A stretch of DNA of 36,126 nucleotides from Falseniella ignava CCUG 37419 (GCF_000301055.1 NZ_JH932301.1:493115-529240); one strand, 5' to 3'. Positions 1-9,680 are shown, counted from the stretch's first letter. Numbers and translations: made by a program. Notes: generated by a model not told the origin, from the sequence alone.

Positions 1-13
1 TTGGCTTAAGATA

Positions 14-38
14 AAAGAGGGCAGCGCCCTCTTTTTTT
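14..38 (+). terminator. Intrinsic terminator of an upstream gene
   Basis: GAGGGC (17-22) pairs with GCCCTC (26-31) across a 3-nt loop and is followed by seven T. The adjacent A-run lets the stem extend and may make it bidirectional. The gene it ends lies outside the window. Confidence 0.85.
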
Positions 39-122
39 GTGTGCTAATTATTTTTTCTAAGTGATAGCAGCGCGAAGAGTGAGACAAGTAAGAGAATCCC
101 ATTTGGGACAATAAAAATTGCC

Positions 123-1043
123 TTGAATCGAAACTCCATATTAATTCTCTTCATAATTAAAAATGGTTCATATCAATCATTTGAATCTCATCAGACCATG
201 ATGGGCATATATGAGAATCAAGAAGTATATGTTGTACTATTCGATCTCGATGAAGGGATGGCTTATATACCGCTCGATGAGTATTTAACTCAATATCGTC
301 TATATGCAGAAGATAATAAGACCTCTCAATATAATCGCATCTTCAGATTTGAGGACGATCTACCTGAACGTCTAGCTATCGCCGAAGAGAAATATAAAGG
401 TCTCTACATGGCAACACCGATAGATGGTGATCCTGAATCATATAGAGTTCTTAAGCCATCTCATTATTATAATTATGTCCGCCCAGTGACAGATGATTCA
501 GCCATTAAAGAAGACGATCAATGGGTTTATTTGATAGCGGATGAAGCTATCCTTGAGAAGGTAGACCCAGAATTCTGGGATGTAATGCAACTCGATCCTT
601 CAGAAGTTAATCAATTCGTCTTACGCGTCCATAAAGAGAATCAACTTATCGATGGCAAAGTCTATTTTGTGTCTGAAGAGGATCTTACCTTCGTCTATTA
701 TATATCACAGAATCATTATGATTTCCGCGAAGCAACAGCGGACGATGAACGACCATTCCCTAATGAAGATCAAATTATTGGCGATTTCGAAGATATTAGC
801 TTGCAAATTGAAGAAGAATTAGGCATGTTACCATGGGAAGTTCAAGACATGCGCCATTATTTAGAGATTGTTATCTATGACTCAGAATATCAGTCTCCAG
901 AATTCGAAGATGCTTATTCTGAGATTATATACCTTATCGATGAGTTCAACTATCCCGAAACACAACTAGATGAGGATTTACGAGTATTAATTGATGATGA
1001 AGAATTTAGAGCCAACGTCAAAGAGTACATATTAGGTGAATAA
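123..1043 (+). CDS. Acidic hypothetical protein
   Basis: I do not recognise the family. The product (306 aa from a TTG start) is soluble, rich in Asp, Glu and Tyr, and has no signal peptide or clear membrane segment beyond a short hydrophobic run at residues 5-12. The start is uncertain: the frame opens at position 48, no ATG precedes residue 26, and the TTG at 123 has no convincing Shine-Dalgarno. Either the true start is the ATG pair at 198-203 (also without a good site) or the 5' end has been lost. Base composition is more balanced than the AT-rich genes that follow, so I place it in the host backbone left of the lanthipeptide island. Confidence 0.55.
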   Translation: MNRNSILILFIIKNGSYQSFESHQTMMGIYENQEVYVVLFDLDEGMAYIPLDEYLTQYRLYAEDNKTSQYNRIFRFEDDLPERLAIAEEKYKGLYMATPIDGDPESYRVLKPSHYYNYVRPVTDDSAIKEDDQWVYLIADEAILEKVDPEFWDVMQLDPSEVNQFVLRVHKENQLIDGKVYFVSEEDLTFVYYISQNHYDFREATADDERPFPNEDQIIGDFEDISLQIEEELGMLPWEVQDMRHYLEIVIYDSEYQSPEFEDAYSEIIYLIDEFNYPETQLDEDLRVLIDDEEFRANVKEYILGE

Positions 1044-1079
1044 GTGTTAAATAGAATCGTATAAAATTCCCCTCTGATG

Positions 1080-1210
1080 AACTGACCCCCAAAAGTTAGA
1101 CCAAAAATCTAACCTCTGGGGGTCTTATTATGAGTAAATATAGTTTAGATACTTAGCTTCAAATAGGCGCTGATTATGAAGCGGCGAAGGTGGCTAAGTT
1201 GTGTATAAAA
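1080..1210 (+). mobile_element. Remnant of an IS3-family left end
   Basis: GACCCCC and GGGGGTC bracket an inverted repeat in which TTAGA and TCTAA pair around CCAAAAA. This is the typical terminal arrangement of IS3-type elements with a tgaccccc(a)-start. It is followed by an ATG at 1131 reading MSKYSLDT and then a TAG stop, matching the start of an OrfA. The rest of the element is missing. A related but better preserved end lies at 18089-18264 in the same orientation. Confidence 0.65.
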
Positions 1211-1222
1211 TCTGTCATTTAT

Positions 1223-2080
1223 TTATTCTATCAAAATAGACTCTAATTCTTTCTTCTTGGAGTTAGCATTCGCAAAATCTTTGAAGTGAATTAAAATATC
1301 TATTGCTTTATTACATAATTCAGTTCCCTGTTCGATTGATCCAGATTTAATCAAATAAATACCTTTTAAATAGTTTTTTTGGTTAAGTTCAAAGAAAGAC
1401 TTTGATCCATCTAATAATAATTCTGCTTTATTTATCATCTCTATTGCTTGATTTAAACAATTATTTTCAAGACAATAATTAGCCATGTTCAAGATAACCA
1501 TCGCGTAAGGACCTTTTTTCTTGTTAATCGTCGCATATTTTTCAATTTTTTTTAATACAGTATGTTGAAATGATAGAACTTGAGTTGGATTTAAGCAAAA
1601 AATAATATTTCCAAACAAAATAATCTCATAATGTCCCCAATCATTTACGTTATGCAAATATCTCATGACTATATCAATTTCACTACTATTAAACTCTGTA
1701 TCGGTAATGGAATTAAGAATTTGCTTTGCAACAATTCCATAATGTAAATATCTACTATTATTTGTTTCTTCATATAATTGTTGTTGCCGTAATATCAACG
1801 TTTCTAACATTACAATATTATTGGACTGTTTGGCTAATCTTAGATTATCAATAAATGAGTTAATTTCTGAGGTGTAAGTATCAAATGTTTCACTTACAAA
1901 TTCATTATATTTTACATTTAAACGATCAAGTAATCGAAGAAAAGTCTGAACCTTAATATCAGATTTACAATTTTCAAAATGTGATAAGAATTGTGGCGAA
2001 ACAATATCGTGAGCTAGTTCAGCCTGAGTCATATTTTTACTTATTCTAATCTTTTTAATAATACCCCCTATTATATTCAT
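1223..2080 (-). CDS. Rgg/MutR-family transcriptional regulator
   Basis: Likely controls the neighbouring lanthipeptide operon. Residues about 5-60 form an XRE-type helix-turn-helix (IRISKNMTQAELAHDIVSPQ followed by FLSHFENCKSDI). The remaining 220 residues are helical and repeat-like, as in the Rgg/GadR/MutR family. At 285 aa the length is normal for that family. MutR-type proteins are known activators of lantibiotic clusters in streptococci, and many Rgg proteins sense short secreted peptides. The gene is divergent from lanC across a 727-bp AT-rich control region, and its own base composition is equally AT-rich, so it probably travelled with the cluster. A Shine-Dalgarno (GGAGGG on the minus strand) lies just before the ATG at 2080. 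I found no convincing cognate short hydrophobic peptide gene beside it. Confidence 0.8.
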   Translation of the reverse strand: MNIIGGIIKKIRISKNMTQAELAHDIVSPQFLSHFENCKSDIKVQTFLRLLDRLNVKYNEFVSETFDTYTSEINSFIDNLRLAKQSNNIVMLETLILRQQQLYEETNNSRYLHYGIVAKQILNSITDTEFNSSEIDIVMRYLHNVNDWGHYEIILFGNIIFCLNPTQVLSFQHTVLKKIEKYATINKKKGPYAMVILNMANYCLENNCLNQAIEMINKAELLLDGSKSFFELNQKNYLKGIYLIKSGSIEQGTELCNKAIDILIHFKDFANANSKKKELESILIE

Positions 2081-2102
2081 AAGCCCTCCTTATTTCTTAT
2101 AA

Positions 2103-2180
2103 ATATTAAATAAATTTCATCAATTAAAAAATTCTTTAATAGAATACACATAAATAAATAATTTAGATATAATAGTAAAG
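2103..2180 (+). promoter_or_regulatory. AT-rich segment resembling the lanC upstream region
   Basis: This stretch, starting ATATTAAATAAATTT, aligns loosely over about 80 bp with 2554-2630 upstream of lanC (by eye roughly three-quarters identical). It carries a consensus TATAAT at 2168-2173. No obvious gene follows before the lanT fragment at 2338. It may be a second copy of the operon promoter region, or the alignment may only reflect shared AT-richness. Confidence 0.3.
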
Positions 2181-2337
2181 GAAATAATATTTTCAATCAA
2201 TAAATTACCTAATTAATTTATAATGATTATTCCAGTGTATTTATTATTTTGATTGATATTATTAAAGACATTTTTCCAATCACGATTCGCCTAGACAATT
2301 GATTATTAAATGCAAATATTTATTGAAGTTACTTTGG

Positions 2338-2539
2338 ATGAGAGAATTGGCTTTTGGTTTGACCATGGGAAACAGCCCTCTGGGGGTGAGTGGCAAAAAA
2401 TTGCATTCATTCGTTCTGTTTAAACCCGTCTCATGTGTATATATTTGATGAACCTACCAATTATCTTGATGGAGTGTCTAAGGAGAAAATACATGCTTAT
2501 ATAAATAATCTCAGTGTCTCCTCAATAGTTATTCATATT
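2338..2539 (+). pseudogene. Fragment of lanT (duplicate of 8061-8263)
   Basis: This segment matches the ATPase part of lanT at 8061-8263 with three substitutions and one deleted base, and the match breaks off sharply on both sides. It covers the signature motif PSGGEWQKIAFIRS and Walker B region DEPTNYLD. The missing G near 2419 shifts the frame and creates a TAA right after FIRSV. It cannot make a transporter. The near identity shows the copy is recent compared with the age of the genes. Confidence 0.93.
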
Positions 2540-2610
2540 TTACCTAATTATATATATTAAATAAATTTAACTTATTAAAATATTTTTTAATATAAAAACA
2601 CTTTTATAAA

Positions 2611-2644
2611 ATAACTTGTATAGTAATGATAACTTATACTATAG
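2611..2644 (+). promoter_or_regulatory. Candidate operator/promoter of the lanthipeptide operon
   Basis: Two direct repeats ATAACTTGTA (2611-2620) and ATAACTTATA (2629-2638) lie 18 bp apart. They overlap an inverted repeat TATAGTA (2619-2625) / TACTATA (2637-2643). A TATACT hexamer at 2635-2640 could be a -10 element. The position, 165 bp before lanC and between it and the divergent regulator, fits a binding site for that regulator. Assignment is inferred. Confidence 0.4.
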
Positions 2645-2807
2645 AATAAGACAACAAATAAAAAAATTTCCAAATCTACATTTTGTATAAATAATACATA
2701 TATATTGTTTCGAACATGAGTGAGTAATTCGGAGTATGTTGATGATTTAATCGAACAGTTTAATTAAATATTGAAAAATAAATATTTAATGTTAGGGGAT
2801 TAATATA

Positions 2808-3983
2808 ATGAATAATGAATACACTAAAATAATTAACGAACTAAGCTCCTTAACATTAGAAAATATTCATCGAAAAAATCAATGTGATAAACCATTCTAT
2901 CCTTTGGATCTTCTCAGTTATCTGACCTTAACTAACATTAGATTCTTAGAATATGATAACCATGAAAAATATATAATTTTTAAAAATGAATTTTATACTT
3001 CTTTAAATAAATTGAGGGTTGATGTTGATAACATTTCACTTTGGAATGGAATTACGACTGTCTTATTCGTAATAGAAACAATACTAGAAAATGACAAAAT
3101 TGGAGAAATGACTAAAGATTTGAAAGTAGTCTTTAATCAATTATATGGAAAGTTTGGCGATTCATTAGAGGTTTATTTAAAACGAAAAAACTTTGTGTTT
3201 CAAGACTTAGATATTGTTAGTGGTGTATCAGGAGTAATAAGTTATCTTGTTCAGAGTAAATATAATTTATCTACTAATAAAAAAGTATTACAACAGTTAT
3301 TAGAACTTATTGTTGAATTATCTTGTGCAACTAGTGATTCAGAAAGTTCTCCAATAAGTAATATGAATAATTCTTTTATAGGGTTTTCTCATGGGGAAAT
3401 AGGCCTATACACTATGGCATATAAAGCATCAAGGTTATTAAATGATATTGATTCTGAGAAAAAAATGATTAGTATGATTATTTCTATTTTGGGAAAGCGC
3501 TTTAACAATAATCTTTTGAAAAACTTTGATATAAACGCATTAAATAATTCCTGGTGTCATGGTTACGCTGGTTTGATTAAATCATATAGAATTATTAGAA
3601 ATTCATCTTTTGTGTCACCAAAAATAAGGTCGTTGTACGATAATTTTGTTGATATATATGTGAATAATATGATTCATTTAAGTAAAGATAATTTTTATGG
3701 ATCATCTATAATTTGCCATGGCTTAAGTGGATTGATATATGAAGTTAGTTTAATTGATTACGTTTCTTATCCTGAAGAAATCATTAATTATTTAATGAGA
3801 ATGCTTATGGAGATGTACAAACCGGATACATATGTTAAATTTACAGATCATTATTTGGCTCTCGAATATAATCGGGGGGAGATTCCAACAGATATAATTA
3901 ATGGGTTTGAAGGAGTTTTGTTGGTAATAAATAGTGTTATTAATAAGAAACCTTACATTGGAGATTTGATATTTGGGGGATGA
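2808..3983 (+). CDS. lanC: Lanthipeptide cyclase LanC
   Basis: Catalyses addition of cysteine thiols to dehydrated Ser/Thr of the precursor, forming (methyl)lanthionine rings in the cytoplasm with LanB and LanT. The 391-aa product has the LanC barrel motifs: SGVSGVISYL near 138-147, SHGEIGLY near 194-201 (the catalytic-histidine region), NSWCHGYAG near 248-255 and ICHGLSG near 302-308. C250, C303 and H304 match the three zinc ligands of NisC-type cyclases. It is the first gene of the operon; the ATG follows AGGGGA with about 8 nt spacing. The lanB start lies two bases after its stop, so the two are probably translated together. Very AT-rich codon use supports transfer into this genome. Confidence 0.93.
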   Translation: MNNEYTKIINELSSLTLENIHRKNQCDKPFYPLDLLSYLTLTNIRFLEYDNHEKYIIFKNEFYTSLNKLRVDVDNISLWNGITTVLFVIETILENDKIGEMTKDLKVVFNQLYGKFGDSLEVYLKRKNFVFQDLDIVSGVSGVISYLVQSKYNLSTNKKVLQQLLELIVELSCATSDSESSPISNMNNSFIGFSHGEIGLYTMAYKASRLLNDIDSEKKMISMIISILGKRFNNNLLKNFDINALNNSWCHGYAGLIKSYRIIRNSSFVSPKIRSLYDNFVDIYVNNMIHLSKDNFYGSSIICHGLSGLIYEVSLIDYVSYPEEIINYLMRMLMEMYKPDTYVKFTDHYLALEYNRGEIPTDIINGFEGVLLVINSVINKKPYIGDLIFGG

Positions 3984-3984
3984 T

Positions 3985-6648
3985 ATGGAATATATTAGTT
4001 CATATAGGCAATCAATAAATTATAGTTTGTTAGATGCGTTTAAATATCTCAATATAACAAACGATGATGATCTTATTGATTTTGCTAAAGGTAATAAAGC
4101 ATTTATCAATTGCCTAGCATTTTCTAATTTTAATATAATTGCATATTTGTATAATGATAATTTAAAACCTAAAAGAAAGAAAAATTTAGCAAAAACAATA
4201 TATAAATATTTAAATAGATTTTATTTTAATCACATGCCTAATAATTTATGGGCATATAGTAGACCAGTTATTGGCGATTTTCAAGATAAATTGAAGGATA
4301 ACAGAGTCAGACTTGAATATTTGAGCAAAACCGATAGCTTATCTACAAAATCACCTGTAAGGAATGTATATAGAAATCCCGAAATAATTGTAGGTGATCG
4401 TTATTTTTACTTAATAAATTCGTTAAAGGATAATAAATCAAAGTGGAAATTGAAGATAAATAATTTTCTTGAAGAAGTTTACTTAAATACAGGCACACTA
4501 ATTAGCATGTCAAGACTATTTGAAGAGATTGATATATGTACTAATTTTGAAGAGTTTTTAAAAGATATTGAATATTTAGTCAGTATTGATTTTCTAAAGT
4601 GTAAGTTAGATGCCAATATATATATACATAAAATTATTGACTTTGATGAAGAAGAATTTATTAATTTTAACTATATAAATAATAAACAATTAATTCAAGA
4701 GTTGTCTTTAAATGATAATTTTGATAAAGGAAGACAGTCATTTTTTATAAATTTATACAAAAATAAGTTGAATATCTGTGGATTATTTTCTAGAAATAGT
4801 TTTTCTTCAGTTAGAAATATCGTTAGTATTTTTACTTTAGAACATAATTATGATGCTGCAATGGAATGCTTGACTAAGTACTTAGATGAGTATTACGGTT
4901 TAAATACATTTATTCCTTTAGCTGAAATAATTAATTCTCCTTTCTTTGATTCTCTGACAAGCGAAAAATCTATGGGTGTGATTTCGTCTCAAATGGAAAG
5001 ACTTATAAGGGAGTGTAATGACCAGAAATATGAAGAAGTATCTATAGATAATTTGATTGGTAGTCTTGAGCTTGAAGCTTCAATACCTGAAACTTTTTCG
5101 GTTCCCATACAATGCTTAGAAAATGGATTATATTCAATTAACTTGAATAAAGTTTCATCTTGTGCAAATTCTTTCGATAACCGCCTTTTGTATAGTGTCC
5201 CTGAAATTAATTTGCTGGCTGAAGATTTAATTATTGAAAATATAAATCAATCAAGTTTTATTTCGCATTTAAAACACCGAAACGAAAAGTTTTATAATGA
5301 TAGATATTTTACTGATTTTGAATTGCCAGGCTATAACAATATTAAGTTAGAAGAGATGTACATTGGTTACTTCAATAATAATATTAATCTATATGTAAAG
5401 AAGGAAGGTCAATATAAATCAACAATAATTAATGTGCCTTCAATGCTACATGTGAATTCTTTTTCTGAAACTATGCAAAAGTTAATAAGATTATTTGGTA
5501 GAGATGCGGAGTTTAGAACCAATATTTTAGACAGGTATTCATATCAGTCATTTCTTCCCAGGATAAAATATAAAGAATGGGTAATTAGAAGTAAAACGTG
5601 GATATATATTGTGCTTGATGATGATTTTTCATTGTTTTATGAAGATTTTAAGCAATTCATTAAGAAATGGAAAATACCACAAATAGTAGAAATATTTATA
5701 GCTGAAAATCCTTTGACAATAAATATCCATTCAGAATATCACATAAGAAAAATTTTTAATAATATTAAAAATGGTACAAGAATAATAATTTCAGAAATGT
5801 TAAATACTGTTGATAACTATCCTGGAGAGTTTATTTTTAATTATAGTTCTGAAAATCAATATTCTCATATAATAGAAGTTGATGAAGATTCACCTTTGCA
5901 GACTTCTCTGCTTGATACTATATCATATGGAATAAAATGGGTATATTATTCAGTGAAAGTCTCTGTAGCATTTCAGAATGAAATGCTTGTGAAAATTTAC
6001 GATTTAATTGAATCCGAACCATCACTAATAAATTTTCATTTTGTTAGATATACAGAAAATAATATAAACACTTTGAGACTAAGATTTGAACTAAATAATA
6101 AAGAACAATCTTTGTATATTATAGAAAAGATAGAATCAGTTATAGGAAGTCACATTTATTCCGTAAATCGCTTTACACCAGAAATTAATAGGTATGGTGG
6201 CAAAAAGTCGTTTGAAGATATATATTCATATTTCACTTTAGATAGTATGTTTGTAATAAAAATAATAAAGAACAAAAAAATAAATAACCGATTGTTATTA
6301 ACTGATTGTCTATCATATTTTCATATATTATCGGTTTATGATCCTGATGCATTCATAGAAATAAGGAATAAGTATTTACAAGGTAATCTAAAACAGACAA
6401 GACAAACCATAGATAAATTTATAAATGATAATACATTGAATAAGCTTTTTATGGATTTTTATTTATCAAACATGATTGGGATAATTTCTATGCTAAAAGA
6501 ACTGAATTTGAATGAGAGAGTAGATATTTATATGTCAATATTGCATATGCATAGGAATCGACTGTTAAATGATAATAATTACATGGATGAGTTGTCGATG
6601 ATAAAAGCTAGCTTATATTCACTATCTATTAAAAAGATGAATGAATAA
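3985..6648 (+). CDS. lanB: Class I lanthipeptide dehydratase LanB
   Basis: Dehydrates Ser and Thr of the precursor through glutamyl-tRNA-dependent glutamylation and elimination, as known for NisB. The 887-aa product has the long N-terminal glutamylation domain and, from about residue 645, the SpaB-C-type elimination domain. Motifs there include NFHFVRYTENN, LRLRFEL and FTPEINRYGGKKSFE, typical of that fold. Length is a little under NisB (993 aa) but both domains are present, so it is a full LanB, not a split thiopeptide type. I chose the ATG at 3985: GGGGG lies just upstream and the start is two bases after the lanC stop; an in-frame TTG at 3973 lacks a site. Order lanC-lanB-lanT is unusual compared with the common lanB-lanT-lanC. 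Confidence 0.93.
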   Translation: MEYISSYRQSINYSLLDAFKYLNITNDDDLIDFAKGNKAFINCLAFSNFNIIAYLYNDNLKPKRKKNLAKTIYKYLNRFYFNHMPNNLWAYSRPVIGDFQDKLKDNRVRLEYLSKTDSLSTKSPVRNVYRNPEIIVGDRYFYLINSLKDNKSKWKLKINNFLEEVYLNTGTLISMSRLFEEIDICTNFEEFLKDIEYLVSIDFLKCKLDANIYIHKIIDFDEEEFINFNYINNKQLIQELSLNDNFDKGRQSFFINLYKNKLNICGLFSRNSFSSVRNIVSIFTLEHNYDAAMECLTKYLDEYYGLNTFIPLAEIINSPFFDSLTSEKSMGVISSQMERLIRECNDQKYEEVSIDNLIGSLELEASIPETFSVPIQCLENGLYSINLNKVSSCANSFDNRLLYSVPEINLLAEDLIIENINQSSFISHLKHRNEKFYNDRYFTDFELPGYNNIKLEEMYIGYFNNNINLYVKKEGQYKSTIINVPSMLHVNSFSETMQKLIRLFGRDAEFRTNILDRYSYQSFLPRIKYKEWVIRSKTWIYIVLDDDFSLFYEDFKQFIKKWKIPQIVEIFIAENPLTINIHSEYHIRKIFNNIKNGTRIIISEMLNTVDNYPGEFIFNYSSENQYSHIIEVDEDSPLQTSLLDTISYGIKWVYYSVKVSVAFQNEMLVKIYDLIESEPSLINFHFVRYTENNINTLRLRFELNNKEQSLYIIEKIESVIGSHIYSVNRFTPEINRYGGKKSFEDIYSYFTLDSMFVIKIIKNKKINNRLLLTDCLSYFHILSVYDPDAFIEIRNKYLQGNLKQTRQTIDKFINDNTLNKLFMDFYLSNMIGIISMLKELNLNERVDIYMSILHMHRNRLLNDNNYMDELSMIKASLYSLSIKKMNE

Positions 6649-6661
6649 GAGTTGAATAATA

Positions 6662-8407
6662 ATGACTAAATTAAAAACTTCAGTAATCAAGCATTTAAAT
6701 GTAATTAAATTTATTTTTTTCATTGACAAAGTATATTTCTTTTTTAATTTGTATGTCAATTTATTAAGCGGATTATTACCATTTGTAAATGTCTATTTAA
6801 CTAGGAGTATATTAAATAATATTCACACTGTAGATATATCATTGTTCAAAAGTCACCTTTCAAAGTACTTGATATTCTTGATATTTCAGATGCTATTTAT
6901 CAAGTTAACTTCTATCTTAGGTTTTAAAATAAGAAATAAATTTATCTTTTTGCTAGATAGTATAATATTATCAAAGAGTAAACATATTGATTTAGAGGAT
7001 TACGAGAATAGTGCGATATATAATACTATTAGGCAAATATTTGATCAGAGCGATAAAAGTGTGGCAAATTATTTTGAGGATTTTTTGAACGTTATAAAAA
7101 GTTTTTTGATTTTCATTACAAATTCCTATTTTTTATTCGAATTAAATGCATACTTAATTGTTCTGATTATATCTTTTTCTATACTAAAGTCGATAGTGAA
7201 CCTAATAATCGGTAACAAAAGTTTTGAGTTATATAAATTAAAGACACCAAACGAACGAGAAAAATGGTATTACAAATTTATTTATCAAAATGAAAATACT
7301 TATAGAGAAATAAAATCAAACAATGCTTTTAACTTCTTTATAAAAAAATATAAAATAGCTTTCAATAAAGTATTTAAACTAGAATATAACTTGCTACTTT
7401 CAACTGTTAAATTGGAATTTATTCCAGATCTGCTAGATATTTTTTCTGCGATTGCATTATTAGTAATGATTTATTTAAATTTTGATTATCTAAAAATTTC
7501 TTTTGGAAGTATTATTAGCTACACACAAAGCTTTCAAAATATAAAATCATCTGTTGAGACCTTATTTTATGTTTGTTCCAGTCTTTCAACTAAATATTTA
7601 TATGTAAGTATTATCATTGAATTTTTAAATAAATTCAATGATAACCATGACGATGTTAAGAATATGTTATATCAAATTGATTCTATTGAAACAATAGAGA
7701 TTGAAAATTTATCTTTTCAAAGAAACGATAAATTTATATTAGACAAAATATCGTACAAATTTGAGAGAGGAAATCATTATTTGATTGTTGGAGCTAATGG
7801 GTCTGGTAAAACATCTCTTGCTAAGATATTATCGGGATTGTATAAAAACATTGAAGGGAATATTATAATAAACGGTAGAATTGTTGACCCTTCTAATTTC
7901 TCTGTATTTAGAAATAAAATTAATGTACTATTTCAAGATTCCGTTCAATTTGAGTTGACTTTACGTGAAAATTTGATATTTGACAAAGCTATTAATGATA
8001 AAAAAATCAAATCGGAAATTTATAAAATTTCCCCGAACTTGTTATCATTATTTGATTTCAATGATAGAATTGGCTTTTGGTTTGACTATGGGAAACAGCC
8101 CTCTGGGGGTGAGTGGCAAAAAATTGCATTCATTCGTTCTGTGTTAAACCCGTCTGATGTGTATATATTTGATGAACCTACCAATTATCTTGATGGAGTG
8201 TCTAAGGAGAAAATACATGCTTATATAAATAATCTCAGTGTCTCCTCAATAGTTATTCATATTAGTCATGATTATAATTATATTATGAATTTCAATGGCA
8301 TTATATTAATGTTGAATAATGGGAAGATTGTTAAATCGGGATCTTATAATGAACTTGAGAAAGATCCAATATTTAGAAAATTAATTTTAGGAGGTTCTTA
8401 TGAATAA
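6662..8407 (+). CDS. lanT: Lanthipeptide exporter LanT (ABC transporter, NisT type)
   Basis: Exports the modified precursor. The 581-aa product has an N-terminal membrane domain of about six helices (residues 15-325) and a C-terminal ATPase: Walker A GANGSGKTS, signature PSGGEWQKIAF, Walker B YIFDEPTNYLD and switch HISHD. There is no N-terminal C39 peptidase domain, so it belongs to the NisT type that leaves leader removal to a separate protease. The start has only a weak ribosome site, and the stop overlaps the next gene by 8 bp. Part of the ATPase (8061-8263) is duplicated as a broken fragment upstream of lanC. Confidence 0.9.
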   Translation: MTKLKTSVIKHLNVIKFIFFIDKVYFFFNLYVNLLSGLLPFVNVYLTRSILNNIHTVDISLFKSHLSKYLIFLIFQMLFIKLTSILGFKIRNKFIFLLDSIILSKSKHIDLEDYENSAIYNTIRQIFDQSDKSVANYFEDFLNVIKSFLIFITNSYFLFELNAYLIVLIISFSILKSIVNLIIGNKSFELYKLKTPNEREKWYYKFIYQNENTYREIKSNNAFNFFIKKYKIAFNKVFKLEYNLLLSTVKLEFIPDLLDIFSAIALLVMIYLNFDYLKISFGSIISYTQSFQNIKSSVETLFYVCSSLSTKYLYVSIIIEFLNKFNDNHDDVKNMLYQIDSIETIEIENLSFQRNDKFILDKISYKFERGNHYLIVGANGSGKTSLAKILSGLYKNIEGNIIINGRIVDPSNFSVFRNKINVLFQDSVQFELTLRENLIFDKAINDKKIKSEIYKISPNLLSLFDFNDRIGFWFDYGKQPSGGEWQKIAFIRSVLNPSDVYIFDEPTNYLDGVSKEKIHAYINNLSVSSIVIHISHDYNYIMNFNGIILMLNNGKIVKSGSYNELEKDPIFRKLILGGSYE

Positions 8408-9668
8408 TAGTTTGAAAAATATAAGGTCTATGATTTCAATTTTTTATCAAAGTCCTCTTGTCAAATGGCTGATAACTTTCTCTGGTCTAAGTATTATTTT
8501 AATGATGATTTATACATATCCTTTCACTCCCGTGTCTGGTCCAGTCTATCAGACAGAAGAGGAATTCAATATGATTAGCGATGTTGCGAAGGTTAAACAT
8601 TTGTACAAGCCGAGTAACTATCAATTACAAGAATATTATGATGACTACTTAGATGATGGTAGTATTGGGGAGTTGATGAATGTTGAGAATTTCGACGATG
8701 TTCTGGAACGTAATCGATTATTAAAGGAAGTTTACGAGGATGCTTTAGCCAAGCTTGAAAAAGGGATTAAAACTGAAGATCCTAAACAAATTTTACGAGA
8801 TAATATATATTTTCAAAAAATTAATATTCTTTTTCTTTTCTGGGGACTGGACAGAATTGCTTTGCCTGAAAATATCTATTCCCAATTTATTGATTACAAT
8901 CATTTAGCAATACAAAATTATGCTAAAACAAATCAAGTAGGTGAAGCCTATTTAGATGACAAATATAGTTATGGAAATGTTTTAGAATGGATACTATTAA
9001 AACAAGTACATCAAAATTATATTTTCTCTTTCTGGGGAATTGTAATCTTATTATCCTCGTTAGCCATGGTAGTCATTCAACACAAGTTTAATATCTCACA
9101 CTACAGCCTTTTAGCCCATAATCCTATTAAGAATAGCTTAAAATCGATAGTCATGAATGCAAGCAATATTTTCTTTTTATATATCTCTTTTCTTCTTATC
9201 TATACAGTTGGAACAGTTATTGGATTTCTCTATCAAGTGTACATTAATAATGAATCACTCATTGACAATATTCTATATGCATGGTCAAATGCTAATTTGC
9301 AAGTACTGTATCCTTTAGTTATCGGTCTGGTTTCCATTATGTTTATTTACTCATTGTCCAAGTTAATCTTAAATATAACACGACAATCCGCTACGACAGC
9401 TTTTATGGTTATAACGCTTTATTCGTTACCTTATTTATTAGTATTAACCCAGGAGAATTTTCTTTTATTTAATCAGTGGAATCCTTTCTTATATATTGAT
9501 ATTGAGAAGAATATTGGAAATTTCAGAGACTTTATTTTTGATCTTAAAGCAAATCTTTATTTGTTCGAGAACCACTTTGCAATCTTTTACTTATTAGGCT
9601 TAACATTGATTATATCGGGTGCTGATTATTTATATACTAAACATAGAACACATCGAATCACTATATAA
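8400..9668 (+). CDS. ABC transporter permease, probable lanthipeptide immunity (LanE/G-like)
   Basis: Integral membrane protein, 422 aa, with one N-terminal helix (about 24-42), an acidic extracellular domain of some 160 residues, and about five further helices from 208 to 415. This is the layout of ABC-2 type permeases with a large loop after the first helix. It overlaps the lanT stop by 8 bp (AGGAGG site inside lanT) and is followed 12 bp later by the ATPase gene. Position points to a LanFEG-like self-protection pump, but it is much longer than typical LanE or LanG (about 250 aa). A second export function is an alternative. Confidence 0.7.
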   Translation: MNNSLKNIRSMISIFYQSPLVKWLITFSGLSIILMMIYTYPFTPVSGPVYQTEEEFNMISDVAKVKHLYKPSNYQLQEYYDDYLDDGSIGELMNVENFDDVLERNRLLKEVYEDALAKLEKGIKTEDPKQILRDNIYFQKINILFLFWGLDRIALPENIYSQFIDYNHLAIQNYAKTNQVGEAYLDDKYSYGNVLEWILLKQVHQNYIFSFWGIVILLSSLAMVVIQHKFNISHYSLLAHNPIKNSLKSIVMNASNIFFLYISFLLIYTVGTVIGFLYQVYINNESLIDNILYAWSNANLQVLYPLVIGLVSIMFIYSLSKLILNITRQSATTAFMVITLYSLPYLLVLTQENFLLFNQWNPFLYIDIEKNIGNFRDFIFDLKANLYLFENHFAIFYLLGLTLIISGADYLYTKHRTHRITI

Positions 9669-9680
9669 AGGAGGACCAGT

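Noticed and set aside
2222-2251. Short hydrophobic signal peptide (MIIPVYLLF) for the Rgg/MutR regulator
   Set aside because: Nine codons, no ribosome site, and no resemblance to known SHP or XIP peptides; likely chance in AT-rich DNA.
2311-2422. Small ORF starting MQIFIEV upstream of lanC as a second precursor
   Set aside because: Most of it is the frameshifted lanT fragment; it has no Cys and no ribosome site.
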